NCBI RefSeq assembly: GCF_900129215.1
Contig: NZ_FQUQ01000002.1
Span: forward strand, 992,001 to 1,056,000
Length of the DNA stretch: 64,000 bases
From: Pedobacter caeni
GTDB taxonomy: Bacteria; Bacteroidota; Bacteroidia; Sphingobacteriales; Sphingobacteriaceae
Direction of reading: 5' to 3'
The notes under the pieces are model-generated. The model saw nothing but the letters and a program-made list of their open reading frames with translations, was not told the DNA's origin and ran no database searches. Of this stretch, positions 46,559-55,551 are shown piece by piece. A program made the position numbers and the translations under genes. The first letter of the stretch is position 1; every line of letters starts with the position of its first letter.

Positions 46559-47089
46559 TTCCGCTCTTACTTAGTATCTTGCTGCTTTCTCTTCAAATAC
46601 CGGAGATGCTCTTCAGCGGCTGAAATCTTTTGCGCTGAAGGGCGCGGCAAAATCTTTCTATGCCTTTTCAGAGCATGCTCCGGTATTTGAGAAATCCTGC
46701 ATAGATTTAAGGTTCACTACATAGGCTAAACCTCGACCCGGGTATTAACAAATTTCAAAGGAGTTGTGCGAAGGGTGCTTAGGGGTGTTCAATTGAGTTA
46801 AGAGAGGGGTTGATGTTCAATTTTTTATAAAAAGGTTGAGCAGGACGGTCAATTTAGGATAGGGAGGATGTTAATTGTCTTAAGGGAAGGTCTGATGTTT
46901 ACTTGAGTGATAGGAGGTGAATATTCAATTGAGTTAAAATTTAGGCGTTCAAATTGCATCATGCGAAGGAGCAATCATTTCTTTAACAAAAATGTCCCTC
47001 TGCTTTGAAGACATTCGAATATTTGCCCTTCAGCAAAGATTCGGGGATGAAAAGGAGATGGGATATTTTTGTAACACTAAATTTCTCCT
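46559..47089 (+). repeat. long structured intergenic element, copy A
   Basis: Starts with TTCCGCTCTTAC at once after the SDR stop codon. The left domain (46559-46770) has a 12+6-bp stem (46594-46611 with 46671-46689, one bulged base) around a conserved core holding the TGAAGG-loop hairpin (46622-46658) and further GGTT/AACC and GACCCGGGT segments. The centre (46771-46949) consists of degenerate TTCAATTGAGTT-like units. The right domain (46950-47089) holds an 87-nt hairpin (46986-47072) with tip CGAATATTTGC-CCTTCA-GCAAAGATTCG. The element ends 27 bp from the convergent channel gene. No family is recognised. Confidence 0.85.
46594..46689 (+). ncRNA. covarying stem domain of element A (candidate structured RNA)
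   Basis: CAAATACCGGAG (46594-46605) pairs with CTCCGGTATTTG (46678-46689); ATGCTC (46606-46611) pairs with GAGCAT (46671-46676) with G46677 bulged. Relative to copy B three pairs change (A-T to C-G, C-G to A-T, G-C to A-T), each on both sides. Inside, GAAA/TTTC and TTTTGC/GCAAAA flank a UC/UC internal loop, topped by GC-TGAAGG-GC. An alternative 8-bp pairing CTTCAGCG/CGCTGAAG is also possible. Confidence 0.65.
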
Positions 47090-47115
47090 GCCTCTGATTT
47101 CTGATCAATGGATTA

Positions 47116-48060
47116 TCATGATGATGCTACTTCGGTATTGCCAATTCGGGAAAGGTCCAGAGTGGTCCTGCCATTGTCGTCCCTGGAGAAAATGTTCGCG
47201 AATTTAGCGTTGTGGATAATGTCTTCATCACGGTAAGAGGTGCGGGTATGTACCGTTTGAGAGAAGGTGTCGTCAAAGGCTTTTAATAAAACCAGAATCT
47301 CTACTTCTGCTTCAGCCAGCTCTTCTGCTGTTTTTTCGAAGATGGGACTGTTTTCATCTATGGGGTGGACAACGGTCCAGCTTAAGGTCAGTAATCCGAT
47401 TTTGGATCTTTCTAATTCCAAGGGGTAAAATCGCCGGATTTTCTTTTCGTCAACAGACTCGTTATAGGACAGGACAACCTGAACTTCAATTTCGATGAGC
47501 TGGTTGTTTCTTAGATTGGCAAGTCGGAACATGAGCCCTTTAATTCCTTTGTATGGGGCAATGACCATGTTAGGGCTGTAGACTACTTTGGCTGTGGGCC
47601 TGGAAAAACGGCCGTACAATAAACCCGTGGCAAGGGCAAAAGCAAGTAAGCCGAGCATGGACTCAAAGGCGGCAAGACAGCTGGTGGCAAAACCATCCGG
47701 ACTGATGTGTCCGTATCCGACTGTAGAAATGGTTTGGGCAGAAAAGAAAAAGGCATCGAAGAAATGATCTCTCGGACTGATCCCATCAGCTCCTTTAAGG
47801 TGCTCAATTCCTATGGAGACATATAAAGTGGCAAAGAGGGTATTTACCACGAGGTAGGCCAGAAGGATGATGAACAGGAATTTTTTCCAGGACATGGAAA
47901 TCAGCCAGTTATAAGTGTCTGAACTTCTGAAAATAGGGAGGCCGGTCCGCCGGACGTTGGAAGAACCATCGGCATTCATTAATCTTTGGTTTTCGCTAAC
48001 AGGTTGTGTACCAAACCCTAAGTCGTCGTCGACTTGTGATTTCCGTTTGAATAATGCCAT
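47116..48060 (-). CDS. KirBac-like inward-rectifier potassium channel
   Basis: 314 residues. Two membrane helices (about 58-82 KKFLFIILLAYLVVNTLFATLY and 130-155 AFESMLGLLAFALATGLLYGRF) flank a pore helix and the selectivity filter T-V-G-Y-G (QTISTVGYGHISPDG). Residues 165-300 form the cytoplasmic immunoglobulin-like Kir domain (MVIAPYKGIKGLMFRLANLRNN, LTLSWTVVHPIDENSP). It conducts potassium through the inner membrane as a tetramer. Divergent from the trp leader; its 3' end faces element A. Confidence 0.94.
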   Translation of the reverse strand: MALFKRKSQVDDDLGFGTQPVSENQRLMNADGSSNVRRTGLPIFRSSDTYNWLISMSWKKFLFIILLAYLVVNTLFATLYVSIGIEHLKGADGISPRDHFFDAFFFSAQTISTVGYGHISPDGFATSCLAAFESMLGLLAFALATGLLYGRFSRPTAKVVYSPNMVIAPYKGIKGLMFRLANLRNNQLIEIEVQVVLSYNESVDEKKIRRFYPLELERSKIGLLTLSWTVVHPIDENSPIFEKTAEELAEAEVEILVLLKAFDDTFSQTVHTRTSYRDEDIIHNAKFANIFSRDDNGRTTLDLSRIGNTEVASS

Positions 48061-48087
48061 AATTTCTTACTAATTTCAAGAAAAATT

Positions 48088-48117
48088 TTGCAATTATTAA
48101 AAACTATTCCATCTTTG
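48088..48117 (+). promoter_or_regulatory. probable trp promoter
   Basis: TTTTG ending at 48090, a 19-bp gap and CATCTTTG (48110-48117), one mismatch from the TTG/TAnnTTTG consensus. The expected start of transcription is about 48120-48124, that is, at or within a few bases of the leader ORF ATG (48124). Confidence 0.65.
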
Positions 48118-48123
48118 CTTTAG

Positions 48124-48177
48124 ATGATACAAACAAACGGACTTAATCTTTGGTGGTGGCACAACGCAATAGCGTAG
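48124..48177 (+). CDS. trpL: trp operon leader peptide
   Basis: A 17-codon ORF, MIQTNGLNLWWWHNAIA, with three consecutive TGG codons (48151-48159), 82 bp before trpD. It is too short for ordinary gene calling. Stalling at the Trp codons when charged tRNA-Trp is scarce would govern the hairpins that follow. The stop codon (48175-48177) lies in the first hairpin. The likely transcription start is at the ATG, so translation may be leaderless. Confidence 0.88.
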   Translation: MIQTNGLNLWWWHNAIA

Positions 48178-48248
48178 TGTAACCCCCTGTTTTGAACGTT
48201 TTATTTTACATAAAAATATTTTGAGGGTTGCTTAAGGCAACCTTTTTT
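48160..48248 (+). promoter_or_regulatory. trp attenuator: pause hairpin, antiterminator, terminator
   Basis: Hairpin 1: CACAACGC (48160-48167), loop AATA, GCGTAGTG (48172-48179), one A-A mismatch. Terminator: GGTTGC (48226-48231), loop TTAAG, GCAACC (48237-48242), then six Ts. Antiterminator: 48179-48185 (GTAACCC) pairs with 48225-48231 (GGGTTGC), which takes up the terminator's 5' arm. A ribosome at the leader stop would cover 48181-48187 and leave the terminator free; one stalled at the Trp codons would leave that segment open for antitermination. Confidence 0.82.
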
Positions 48249-48259
48249 GTTTTATACCC

Positions 48260-49246
48260 ATGAAGAAAATACTCAACCACTTATTTGAAAACAAGACCTT
48301 CAGCAGAGCTGAAGCACAGCGAATCCTGACTTCCATTGCTTTAGGTGAGTTTAATACCTCCCAGATCGCTGCTTTTATTACCGTTTACGGGATGCGTAAC
48401 ATTACGGTGGAGGAGTTGCAGGGCTTTCGTGATGCCATGCTGGACCTTTGTGTAAAGCTTGATTTTTCGGATCATGAACTGATCGATCTTTGCGGAACAG
48501 GTGGAGATGGAAAGGATACGTTTAACATTTCTACACTTGCTTCATTCGTGGTGGCAGGGGCAGGGCATAAGGTGGCTAAGCATGGTAACTATGGCGTTTC
48601 TTCAGGCTGCGGATCTTCCAATGTAATGGAGTATTTAGGCTACCAGTTTACAAGTGATCAGGATGTTTTAAAGAGAAGCCTGGATAAATCGGGAATCTGC
48701 TTTATTCATGCGCCTTTGTTCAATCCGGCAATGAAAACTGTAGCACCTATCAGGAAAGAACTGGGGGTGAAAACTTTCTTCAATATGCTGGGACCAATGT
48801 GTAATCCGGCACAGCCGAAAAATCAACTGGTAGGTGTGTTTAGCCTGGAGCTGGCACGTTTGTATGCTTACCTGTATCAGGATACGGATAAAAATTATAC
48901 CATTCTGCATGCAGTGGATGGCTTTGATGAGGTTTCTTTAACCTGCGACTTTAAAACGTTCAGCAAAAACGGGGAGGCACTGAGAAAAGTAGCTGACCTT
49001 GGTTTTGAAGAGATCGATGAACAATTGATCAAAGGTGGTGATACCGTAGCCTCTTCGGCAGAGATATTTATGAATGTCCTGAATGGAGAAGGAGAGAACG
49101 CACAGAACAATGTGGTGTTGTGTAATGCAGCGCTTGCCATTCAAACGATCGATAGCAGTAAGACTTTTGCAGATTGTTTCTATGAAGCAGAGGAATCGTT
49201 ATTTAGTAAAAGAGCATTGAATACTTTTAAAAGCCTGCTGTCGTAA
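48260..49246 (+). CDS. trpD: anthranilate phosphoribosyltransferase
   Basis: 328 residues. The PRPP-binding loop DLCGTGGDGKDTFNISTLASF and the anthranilate-site KHGNYGVSSGCGSSNVMEYLG identify TrpD, which joins anthranilate to PRPP in tryptophan synthesis. It is the first structural gene after the attenuator; trpE and trpG, which usually precede it, are absent here. Its stop shares a base with the trpF start (TAATG). The channel gene is divergent upstream. Confidence 0.97.
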   Translation: MKKILNHLFENKTFSRAEAQRILTSIALGEFNTSQIAAFITVYGMRNITVEELQGFRDAMLDLCVKLDFSDHELIDLCGTGGDGKDTFNISTLASFVVAGAGHKVAKHGNYGVSSGCGSSNVMEYLGYQFTSDQDVLKRSLDKSGICFIHAPLFNPAMKTVAPIRKELGVKTFFNMLGPMCNPAQPKNQLVGVFSLELARLYAYLYQDTDKNYTILHAVDGFDEVSLTCDFKTFSKNGEALRKVADLGFEEIDEQLIKGGDTVASSAEIFMNVLNGEGENAQNNVVLCNAALAIQTIDSSKTFADCFYEAEESLFSKRALNTFKSLLS

Positions 49247-49902
49247 TGGGAAAGCCGCTGTTGAAAATCTGTGGCATGCTGCATCCTGATAATATGAAGG
49301 AGGTAGCAGCATTACAGCCGGACTTTATGGGCTTTATCTTCTTTAAGGGCTCTAAAAGATATGCAGCTGAACTGGCTCCGGAGACACTGAACGCATTGCC
49401 GGAAAGCATCCTGCGGACAGGTGTTTTTGTAAACGAAGAAGCGGATGTTGTACTGGATTTAGTGCGGAAATATAGCCTGAATGCCCTGCAGCTGCATGGA
49501 GGGGAAAGTCCGGAATATGCGGAGGTGTTGGCTCAGCAGATCAAAACAACGCAACCAGACTTTAAGATCATTAAATCATTTGGTATTGATGCATCTTTTG
49601 ATTTTCGGCAGCTGAATAAATACGAAGGAAAGGTAGATTACTTTTTATTTGATACACAAACACCGGATCATGGTGGCTCAGGTAAAAAGTTCGACTGGAG
49701 CCTGCTGAAAAAATATGAACTCGATGTCCCTTATTTTTTAAGTGGAGGAATCGGTCCGGAAAGTGCTGTGGCTTTAAGTGAAATTGCCGATCCAAGATTG
49801 TTTGCAATTGATATCAACAGCAGATTTGAACTGGAACCAGGGCTGAAAGACACCAGTAAATTGATTGAATTTATAAAGGAGTTGTCAGGAGTTAAATCTT
49901 AA
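49246..49902 (+). CDS. trpF: phosphoribosylanthranilate isomerase
   Basis: 218 residues, a TIM barrel. LLKICGMLHPDNMKEV carries the catalytic Cys (K-I-C-G), GFIFFKGSKRY the phosphate-proximal loop, LQLHGGESPEY the strand-4 motif, DTQTPDHGGSGKKFDW the catalytic Asp and glycine loop, and FLSGGIGPESA the phosphate-binding loop. TrpF interconverts PRA and CdRP. The next enzyme of the pathway, TrpC, is not encoded between trpD and trpF, nor elsewhere in the window. It overlaps trpD by one base. Confidence 0.95.
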   Translation: MGKPLLKICGMLHPDNMKEVAALQPDFMGFIFFKGSKRYAAELAPETLNALPESILRTGVFVNEEADVVLDLVRKYSLNALQLHGGESPEYAEVLAQQIKTTQPDFKIIKSFGIDASFDFRQLNKYEGKVDYFLFDTQTPDHGGSGKKFDWSLLKKYELDVPYFLSGGIGPESAVALSEIADPRLFAIDINSRFELEPGLKDTSKLIEFIKELSGVKS

Positions 49903-49985
49903 ACAACACCAGGAAATATTGTAGGAAAAGAAAAGCGTTATTAAGCATATGGATAACGGAATACTAAAGAAATAAGAACAGGATT

Positions 49986-51167
49986 ATGAACTATTTTGTA
50001 AATGAGAAGGGTTATTTTGGAGATTTCGGAGGAGCTTACATTCCCGAAATGTTATATCCCAATGTGGAAGAACTAAGAACCAATTACCTGAAAATTATCG
50101 AAGATGAAGACTTTCAAAAGGAGTTTCATCAATTGCTTAAAGATTATGTTGGAAGACCTTCTCCCTTATACCTGGCTAAACGCTTGTCGCAACGCTACAA
50201 CGCAAACATCTTCCTGAAAAGAGAAGACCTGAACCATACCGGTGCACATAAGATCAACAATACCATCGGACAGATCTTACTGGCCGAAAGATTGGGTAAA
50301 AAGCGCATCATCGCGGAGACAGGTGCAGGGCAACATGGGGTGGCAACGGCTACCGTTTGTGCGTTGCGCGGACTGGAGTGTGTGGTGTATATGGGCGAGA
50401 TTGACATCAAACGTCAGGCACCCAATGTTGCAAGAATGAAAATGTTAGGTGCCAAAGTGGTTCCCGCAACTTCAGGAAGTAAAACATTGAAAGATGCAAC
50501 CAATGAAGCCATGCGCGACTGGATCAATAATCCCATTGATACCCATTATATCATCGGCTCTGTAGTCGGTCCACACCCTTATCCGGATATGGTGGCCCTG
50601 TTTCAATCGATCATTTCTGAAGAAACAAAAAAGCAACTGATTGAACAAACGGGGAATGATCAGCCAGATTATGTACTTGCCTGTGTAGGCGGAGGAAGTA
50701 ATGCAATGGGCATGTTCTACCATTTTATCAATGATGAGCAGGTGAAACTGATTGCCGTAGAAGCAGCAGGAAAAGGAGTAGATAGCGGACATTCGGCAGC
50801 CACAACTTCTTTGGGTAAGGAAGGGGTGTTACATGGCAGCAGAAGCATCCTGATGCAAACAGAAGATGGACAGGTGATCGAACCTTATTCGGTATCAGCA
50901 GGCCTTGATTATCCGGGAATAGGTCCTCAGCACGCACACTTGTTCAAGACCTTAAGAGGGGAGTATGTTTCTGTAACAGACGACGAATCCTTGCAGGCAG
51001 GTTTATTACTGACACAGCTGGAAGGAATTATCCCAGCAATTGAAAGTGCACACGCCCTGGCGTATTTAGAGAAAATGAAGTTTACAGGTAAAGAAAATGT
51101 AGTTGTTTGTTTGTCCGGAAGGGGAGATAAAGACATGGATACCTATATGAAGTATTTTGATTTATAA
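49986..51167 (+). CDS. trpB: tryptophan synthase beta chain
   Basis: 393 residues. PLP lysine in [15 protein letters not shown], the phosphate loop [13 protein letters not shown], the N-terminal [10 protein letters not shown] and the monovalent-cation region near [11 protein letters not shown] are all present. TrpB condenses indole and serine; it works in an alpha2-beta2 complex with TrpA. It follows trpF after an 83-bp gap with no visible terminator and precedes trpA by 8 bp. Confidence 0.98.
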   Translation: MNYFVNEKGYFGDFGGAYIPEMLYPNVEELRTNYLKIIEDEDFQKEFHQLLKDYVGRPSPLYLAKRLSQRYNANIFLKREDLNHTGAHKINNTIGQILLAERLGKKRIIAETGAGQHGVATATVCALRGLECVVYMGEIDIKRQAPNVARMKMLGAKVVPATSGSKTLKDATNEAMRDWINNPIDTHYIIGSVVGPHPYPDMVALFQSIISEETKKQLIEQTGNDQPDYVLACVGGGSNAMGMFYHFINDEQVKLIAVEAAGKGVDSGHSAATTSLGKEGVLHGSRSILMQTEDGQVIEPYSVSAGLDYPGIGPQHAHLFKTLRGEYVSVTDDESLQAGLLLTQLEGIIPAIESAHALAYLEKMKFTGKENVVVCLSGRGDKDMDTYMKYFDL

Positions 51168-51175
51168 GAAGAGCA

Positions 51176-51943
51176 ATGAACAGAATTAATAAGTTATTTC
51201 AGGAGAAAAAAAATATATTATCCATCTATTATACCGCAGGATATCCAAACTTAGGTGATACCGTTGCGATTGCAGAAGAGCTGGAAAGATCAGGCGCAGA
51301 CTTATTGGAAATCGGTTTTCCATATTCTGATCCTGTGGCAGATGGTCCGATCATTCAGGCAAGCAGCAAAACCGCCCTGGATGGTGGAATGACGCTGAAA
51401 CTGTTGTTTGAACAATTGAAAGATCTTCGTAAAACAGTGAGCATCCCGGTATTGCTGATGGGATATGTGAACCCGATGTTGCAATATGGGGTAGAGAACT
51501 TCTGTAAATCATGCGCCGAAGTAGGTGTAGATGGATGTATTGTTCCGGATCTTCCAATGATCGAATATGAAGAGCTTTACAGCGGTGCGTTCAAAGAAAA
51601 CGGACTGACGAATATCTTCCTGGTTACTCCTCAGACCTCTCCGGAAAGAATCCGTAAGATTGATGGCTTAAGCAATGGCTTTATCTATCTGCTGTCTTCC
51701 TCTGCTACCACAGGGCAAAACCTGCAGGTGTCTGAAGGCACAGAAGCTTATTTCTCCAGAATTGCAGACCTGAAGCTCAATAATCCTACAATGATAGGCT
51801 TTGGAATCAGCAGCAAAGAAACCTTTGATAAGGCTTGTCAGTATGCAAACGGAGCAATCATCGGCAGTGCCTTCGTTAAAAATCTGAAGGCTGATGACGT
51901 AGCTGGCAGCGTAAAAGATTTTATGAAAACCTTTAAGTCGTAG
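51176..51943 (+). CDS. trpA: tryptophan synthase alpha chain
   Basis: 255 residues. Catalytic Glu in LLEIGFPYSDPVADGPIIQ with Asp further on in the same signature, IVPDLPMIEYEEL, LVTPQTSPERIR and IGFGISSKETF. TrpA cleaves indole-3-glycerol phosphate and passes indole to TrpB. It is the last gene of the trp operon, and its 3' end overlaps the convergent nhaA gene by 11 bp. Confidence 0.97.
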   Translation: MNRINKLFQEKKNILSIYYTAGYPNLGDTVAIAEELERSGADLLEIGFPYSDPVADGPIIQASSKTALDGGMTLKLLFEQLKDLRKTVSIPVLLMGYVNPMLQYGVENFCKSCAEVGVDGCIVPDLPMIEYEELYSGAFKENGLTNIFLVTPQTSPERIRKIDGLSNGFIYLLSSSATTGQNLQVSEGTEAYFSRIADLKLNNPTMIGFGISSKETFDKACQYANGAIIGSAFVKNLKADDVAGSVKDFMKTFKS

Positions 51944-53120
51944 TTGTAACTTCTTTCTTGGTTTTGATCGATTTAAGGTAAATAAAGCCAATTAATCCGG
52001 CAATTACAGAAGCACAAAGGATGGCAAATTTAGCCTCCGTAACATGCATCTCGTCGCTGAAAGACAATAGGGAAATAAAAATGGACATGGTAAATCCTAT
52101 TCCGGCAAGCATACCCAATCCAATGATATGTTTCCAGCCGGACCGGGATGGTAAGCTACCTAGTTTTAGCCTTACCGCCAACCATGAAAAGAGCGTAACC
52201 CCTATTGTTTTTCCGGCAAATAAACCCAGGATAATTCCCGCCCCCAAGGGGGAAACAAGCCCTCCAAGCATCTCTTTCTGAAAAGTGATATTGGTATTGG
52301 CCAGTGCGAAAATAGGCATGATAAAATAGTTTACAGGGCCATTTAGCAAATGCTCCAGCTTCTCCAGTGGTGATTCTACATTTGTCGAATTACAAGGAAT
52401 CGTAAAAGCCAGCAAAACTCCCGCAATTGTAGCATGGATTCCGGAATGGTGGATGAAATACCATAAAAATATACCCGGGATAAGATAGAAAAACAAAGGC
52501 TTTATTTTGAAGTAGTTAAAGACAAACAATACCGCAAGTACACCTGCCGCCATTAAAAGGTAGTCAAAATGAACTTCATTGGTATAAAATACTGCAATGA
52601 CAAGGATGGCACCAAGGTCGTCCACAATGGCAAGAGCCGCCAGAAAGATCTTTAATGAGGTAGGGACGCTTTTGCCAAGCATGGAAATAATGGCCAGTGC
52701 AAAAGCAATGTCAGTCGCCATCGGGATTCCCCATCCTGAAGCTGTAGGCGTGTTTGTGTTAAAAGCAAAATAGATCAGGGCAGGAACAATCATCCCTCCA
52801 AGAGCAGCAATCACAGGTAAGGAAGCCTTCTTGATCGAGGATAGTTCCCCTTCCACGAGTTCTCTTTTGATTTCCAGTCCTACCAACAGAAAAAAGATGG
52901 CCATTAAGGCATCGTTGATCCATGCAGAAACAGTAAAAGAATAGCTGTTGTTACCAAAGGTAATGCCTAAATCAGTGGTTAATAGATTGGCGAACCCTTC
53001 ACTGTAAGAGGAATTTGCAATAAATAAAGAGACGGCCACACAAATGAGAAGAATAATCCCCCCAATTTGTCCTGAACGGATAAATTCCCTGAATGCTTGT
53101 AAATTGAATAGTTTCGCCAT
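51933..53120 (-). CDS. nhaA: Na+/H+ antiporter NhaA
   Basis: 395 residues, about 12 membrane helices. The ion-binding pair is in LAALAIVDDLGAILVIA (two Asp), and the discontinuous helix 4 region is GWGIPMATDIAFALAIISMLG with the family's T-D-I-A-F-A. NhaA exports sodium against protons and controls pH and salt balance. It overlaps the end of trpA by 11 bp on the opposite strand. The Sua5-like gene lies 39 bp upstream on the same strand. Confidence 0.97.
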   Translation of the reverse strand: MAKLFNLQAFREFIRSGQIGGIILLICVAVSLFIANSSYSEGFANLLTTDLGITFGNNSYSFTVSAWINDALMAIFFLLVGLEIKRELVEGELSSIKKASLPVIAALGGMIVPALIYFAFNTNTPTASGWGIPMATDIAFALAIISMLGKSVPTSLKIFLAALAIVDDLGAILVIAVFYTNEVHFDYLLMAAGVLAVLFVFNYFKIKPLFFYLIPGIFLWYFIHHSGIHATIAGVLLAFTIPCNSTNVESPLEKLEHLLNGPVNYFIMPIFALANTNITFQKEMLGGLVSPLGAGIILGLFAGKTIGVTLFSWLAVRLKLGSLPSRSGWKHIIGLGMLAGIGFTMSIFISLLSFSDEMHVTEAKFAILCASVIAGLIGFIYLKSIKTKKEVTTTT

Positions 53121-53159
53121 GTGCTAAAGATACCATTCGAGGGGGAGTTAGGCAACAAA

Positions 53160-53780
53160 TTAAAGGAAACTTTCCAGATCCCCTTTACCCTCACGAATGA
53201 TTTCAAACTCACCGGATGTGCAATCTACAACGGTAGAAGGTTCATTATCACCGTATCCGCCATCAATCACAAGGTCTACCTTGTCTTCGTATTTCTCATG
53301 GATCAATTCCGGATCTGTGGAATATTCAATGAGCTCATCATCGTCCTTGATCGAAGTGGATAAAATGGGATTGCCCAGCAACATCACGATCTCACGGGCA
53401 ATAGCATTGTCAGGAACACGGATACCTACCGTCTTTTTATTGGAACTAAGTAGCTTCGGAACGTTATTATTCGCGTTGAATATAAACGTGAATGGTCCTG
53501 GTAATGCCTTTTTTAACACCCTGAATGTAGTGGTATCAATGGGCTTAATGTAATCGGAAATGTGTCTGAGGTCAGAGCAGATGAAAGAAAAGTTAGCTTT
53601 CTCGGGTTTGATTCCCCTCAACCGGCAAATCTTTTCTATGGCTTTCTGATTGGTAATGTCACAACCCAGTCCGTAGACCGTATCGGTAGGATAGATGATG
53701 ATGCCTCCCTTTTTTAAGACCTCAACCGCTTGTTCAATGGCTTTAGGATTCGGATTTTCAGGATAGATTTTGATAAGCAT
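53160..53780 (-). CDS. L-threonylcarbamoyladenylate synthase (YrdC/YwlC/Sua5 family)
   Basis: 206 residues. The YrdC fold has [20 protein letters not shown] (Lys-Arg-Thr binding groove start), [37 protein letters not shown] and VGIRVPDN. It makes threonylcarbamoyl-AMP for t6A37 in tRNA. It lacks the C-terminal Sua5 domain. The length fits the short YwlC-like type common in Bacteroidota. It precedes nhaA by 39 bp. Confidence 0.93.
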   Translation of the reverse strand: MLIKIYPENPNPKAIEQAVEVLKKGGIIIYPTDTVYGLGCDITNQKAIEKICRLRGIKPEKANFSFICSDLRHISDYIKPIDTTTFRVLKKALPGPFTFIFNANNNVPKLLSSNKKTVGIRVPDNAIAREIVMLLGNPILSTSIKDDDELIEYSTDPELIHEKYEDKVDLVIDGGYGDNEPSTVVDCTSGEFEIIREGKGDLESFL

Positions 53781-53857
53781 ATGTAAAATTACAAAATCTT
53801 TATACCTTATTATGTTTATTATTGTTCTATTAGTATGTTTTTATTAAATTAAACCAT

Positions 53858-55516
53858 ATGAGAAAAGCTTTTATCGCAATTGCTGCATTTCTGGTGACCG
53901 CAACGGTCATGATCAGCCTCGCCTGGCCTCCGTTTTACTGGGCTTTCATCTTTATCGGTCCGATTGTAATCCTCGGTGTCTATGACCTTTACCAACCCAA
54001 GCATAGCATCGTAAGAAATTACCCCGTAGTAGGCAGACTAAGGTATTTTATGGAAGACCTGCGGCCAAAAGTATATCAGTATTTTGTAGAAAGCGATACC
54101 AATGGGAAACCTTTCAGCAGGTTAAACCGCTCCCTGATCTATCAAAGAGCAAAAAAAGAGAATGATACCATTCCTTTCGGTACCCAGCTGGATGTTTATG
54201 AAAATGGGTATGAATGGCTGAGCCATAGCATCGCTGCCATCAGTCATACGGAACTTGATGAAGATCCAAGGGTGCTGGTAGGTGGTCCGGGCTGTACAAA
54301 GCCTTATTCTGCAAGTATTTATAATATATCGGCCATGAGTTTCGGCTCATTGAGTCAGAACGCTATCCTTGCGTTAAACGGAGGAGCTAAACTGGGAAAT
54401 TTTGCACATAATACCGGCGAAGGTGGAATCAGTGATTATCATGCAAACCCGGGAGGTGATCTGGTCTGGCAAATAGGAACAGGCTACTTCGGCTGTCGCC
54501 ATCATGACGGTACTTTTAATTATGATGCCTTCGCAGAACGCTCACAGTCGGACCAGGTGAAGATGATCGAGATCAAGCTTTCACAAGGTGCAAAACCAGG
54601 TCATGGTGGAATTCTGCCAGCTAAGAAAGTGACTCCGGAAATCGCCAGGATCAGATTGGTGAAAGAAGGTTTTGACGTGATCTCACCCCCGGCACATGCG
54701 GCCTTTAAAACACCACTGGAGCTGGTGGCTTTTGTTCAAAAGCTGCGGGAACTCTCAGGTGGTAAACCGATAGGGATAAAACTCTGCATCGGAAGAAGAA
54801 GTGAGTTCTTTGCCATCTGTAAAGCCATGTCGGAAACGGGTACATATGTTGATTTTGTAACTGTTGATGGTGGTGAAGGTGGTACAGGTGCATCACCTCA
54901 GGAATTCTCCAACGCAGTGGGTATGCCTTTGAGAGAAGGCGTTGCTTTTGTATATGATGTATTGTCCGGGTTTAATCTGAAGCAACACATCAAAATCATC
55001 GCCTCCGGAAAGATCTCTTCTGGATTTGACCTGGTAAAAAATATCGCCTTAGGTGCCGATTTATGTAACTCTGCCAGAGGAATGATGTTTGCACTGGGTT
55101 GTATACAGGCGCTGGAATGTAATAGCAATACCTGCCCTACAGGAGTAGCTACGCAAGACGCAAGTTTAATGAAAGGTCTGGTTGTAGAAGATAAAAGAGT
55201 CAGGGTGTTTAACTTCCATAAGCTGACCGTCCAAAGTGCGGTAGAGCTGCTTGGTGCTGCAGGATTACACCATACTTATCAGTTGACAAGGGCTTATATC
55301 AATAGAAGGATTGCCCCGAATGTGATGCAGTCTTATATGGAAAGCTTCCCTTATATCCCGGAAGGTAGTTTGTTGAAAACACCATATCCGTTGAGGTTTG
55401 AATTGGGGATGGCATTGAGCACTTCTTCCAGCTTTACACCTACCGATTATAAGGTCTCTATTGTCGATTATGCACATGCCAATTCCTTTAATGATAACCT
55501 GACTTCCGGAAGTTAG
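53858..55516 (+). CDS. FMN-binding glutamate synthase-family protein
   Basis: 552 residues. Two hydrophobic segments at the N-terminus (about 4-20 and 24-42) place it at the membrane; then comes the FMN-binding glutamate-synthase barrel: YNISAMSFGSLSQNAI, NTGEGGISDYH, GAKPGHGGILPA, VDFVTVDGGEGGTGASP, ALGCIQALECNSNTCPTGVA. The CNSNTCPTG Cys residues echo the 3Fe-4S region of GltB. It lacks the amidotransferase domain, so it is not a full glutamate synthase; relatives may act on other substrates. Element B begins right after its stop codon. Confidence 0.9.
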   Translation: MRKAFIAIAAFLVTATVMISLAWPPFYWAFIFIGPIVILGVYDLYQPKHSIVRNYPVVGRLRYFMEDLRPKVYQYFVESDTNGKPFSRLNRSLIYQRAKKENDTIPFGTQLDVYENGYEWLSHSIAAISHTELDEDPRVLVGGPGCTKPYSASIYNISAMSFGSLSQNAILALNGGAKLGNFAHNTGEGGISDYHANPGGDLVWQIGTGYFGCRHHDGTFNYDAFAERSQSDQVKMIEIKLSQGAKPGHGGILPAKKVTPEIARIRLVKEGFDVISPPAHAAFKTPLELVAFVQKLRELSGGKPIGIKLCIGRRSEFFAICKAMSETGTYVDFVTVDGGEGGTGASPQEFSNAVGMPLREGVAFVYDVLSGFNLKQHIKIIASGKISSGFDLVKNIALGADLCNSARGMMFALGCIQALECNSNTCPTGVATQDASLMKGLVVEDKRVRVFNFHKLTVQSAVELLGAAGLHHTYQLTRAYINRRIAPNVMQSYMESFPYIPEGSLLKTPYPLRFELGMALSTSSSFTPTDYKVSIVDYAHANSFNDNLTSGS

Positions 55517-55551
55517 TTCCGCTCTTGTTTGGCATCTTGCTTCTTTCTGTT

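Noticed and set aside
46992..47207. Open frame MSLCFEDIRIFALQQRF... in the right domain of element A, partly kept in element B
   Set aside because: It is the plus-strand reading of the 87-nt hairpin. In B it stops after 29 codons, and in the related solitary hairpin the corresponding frame is broken, while the base pairing is kept in all three.
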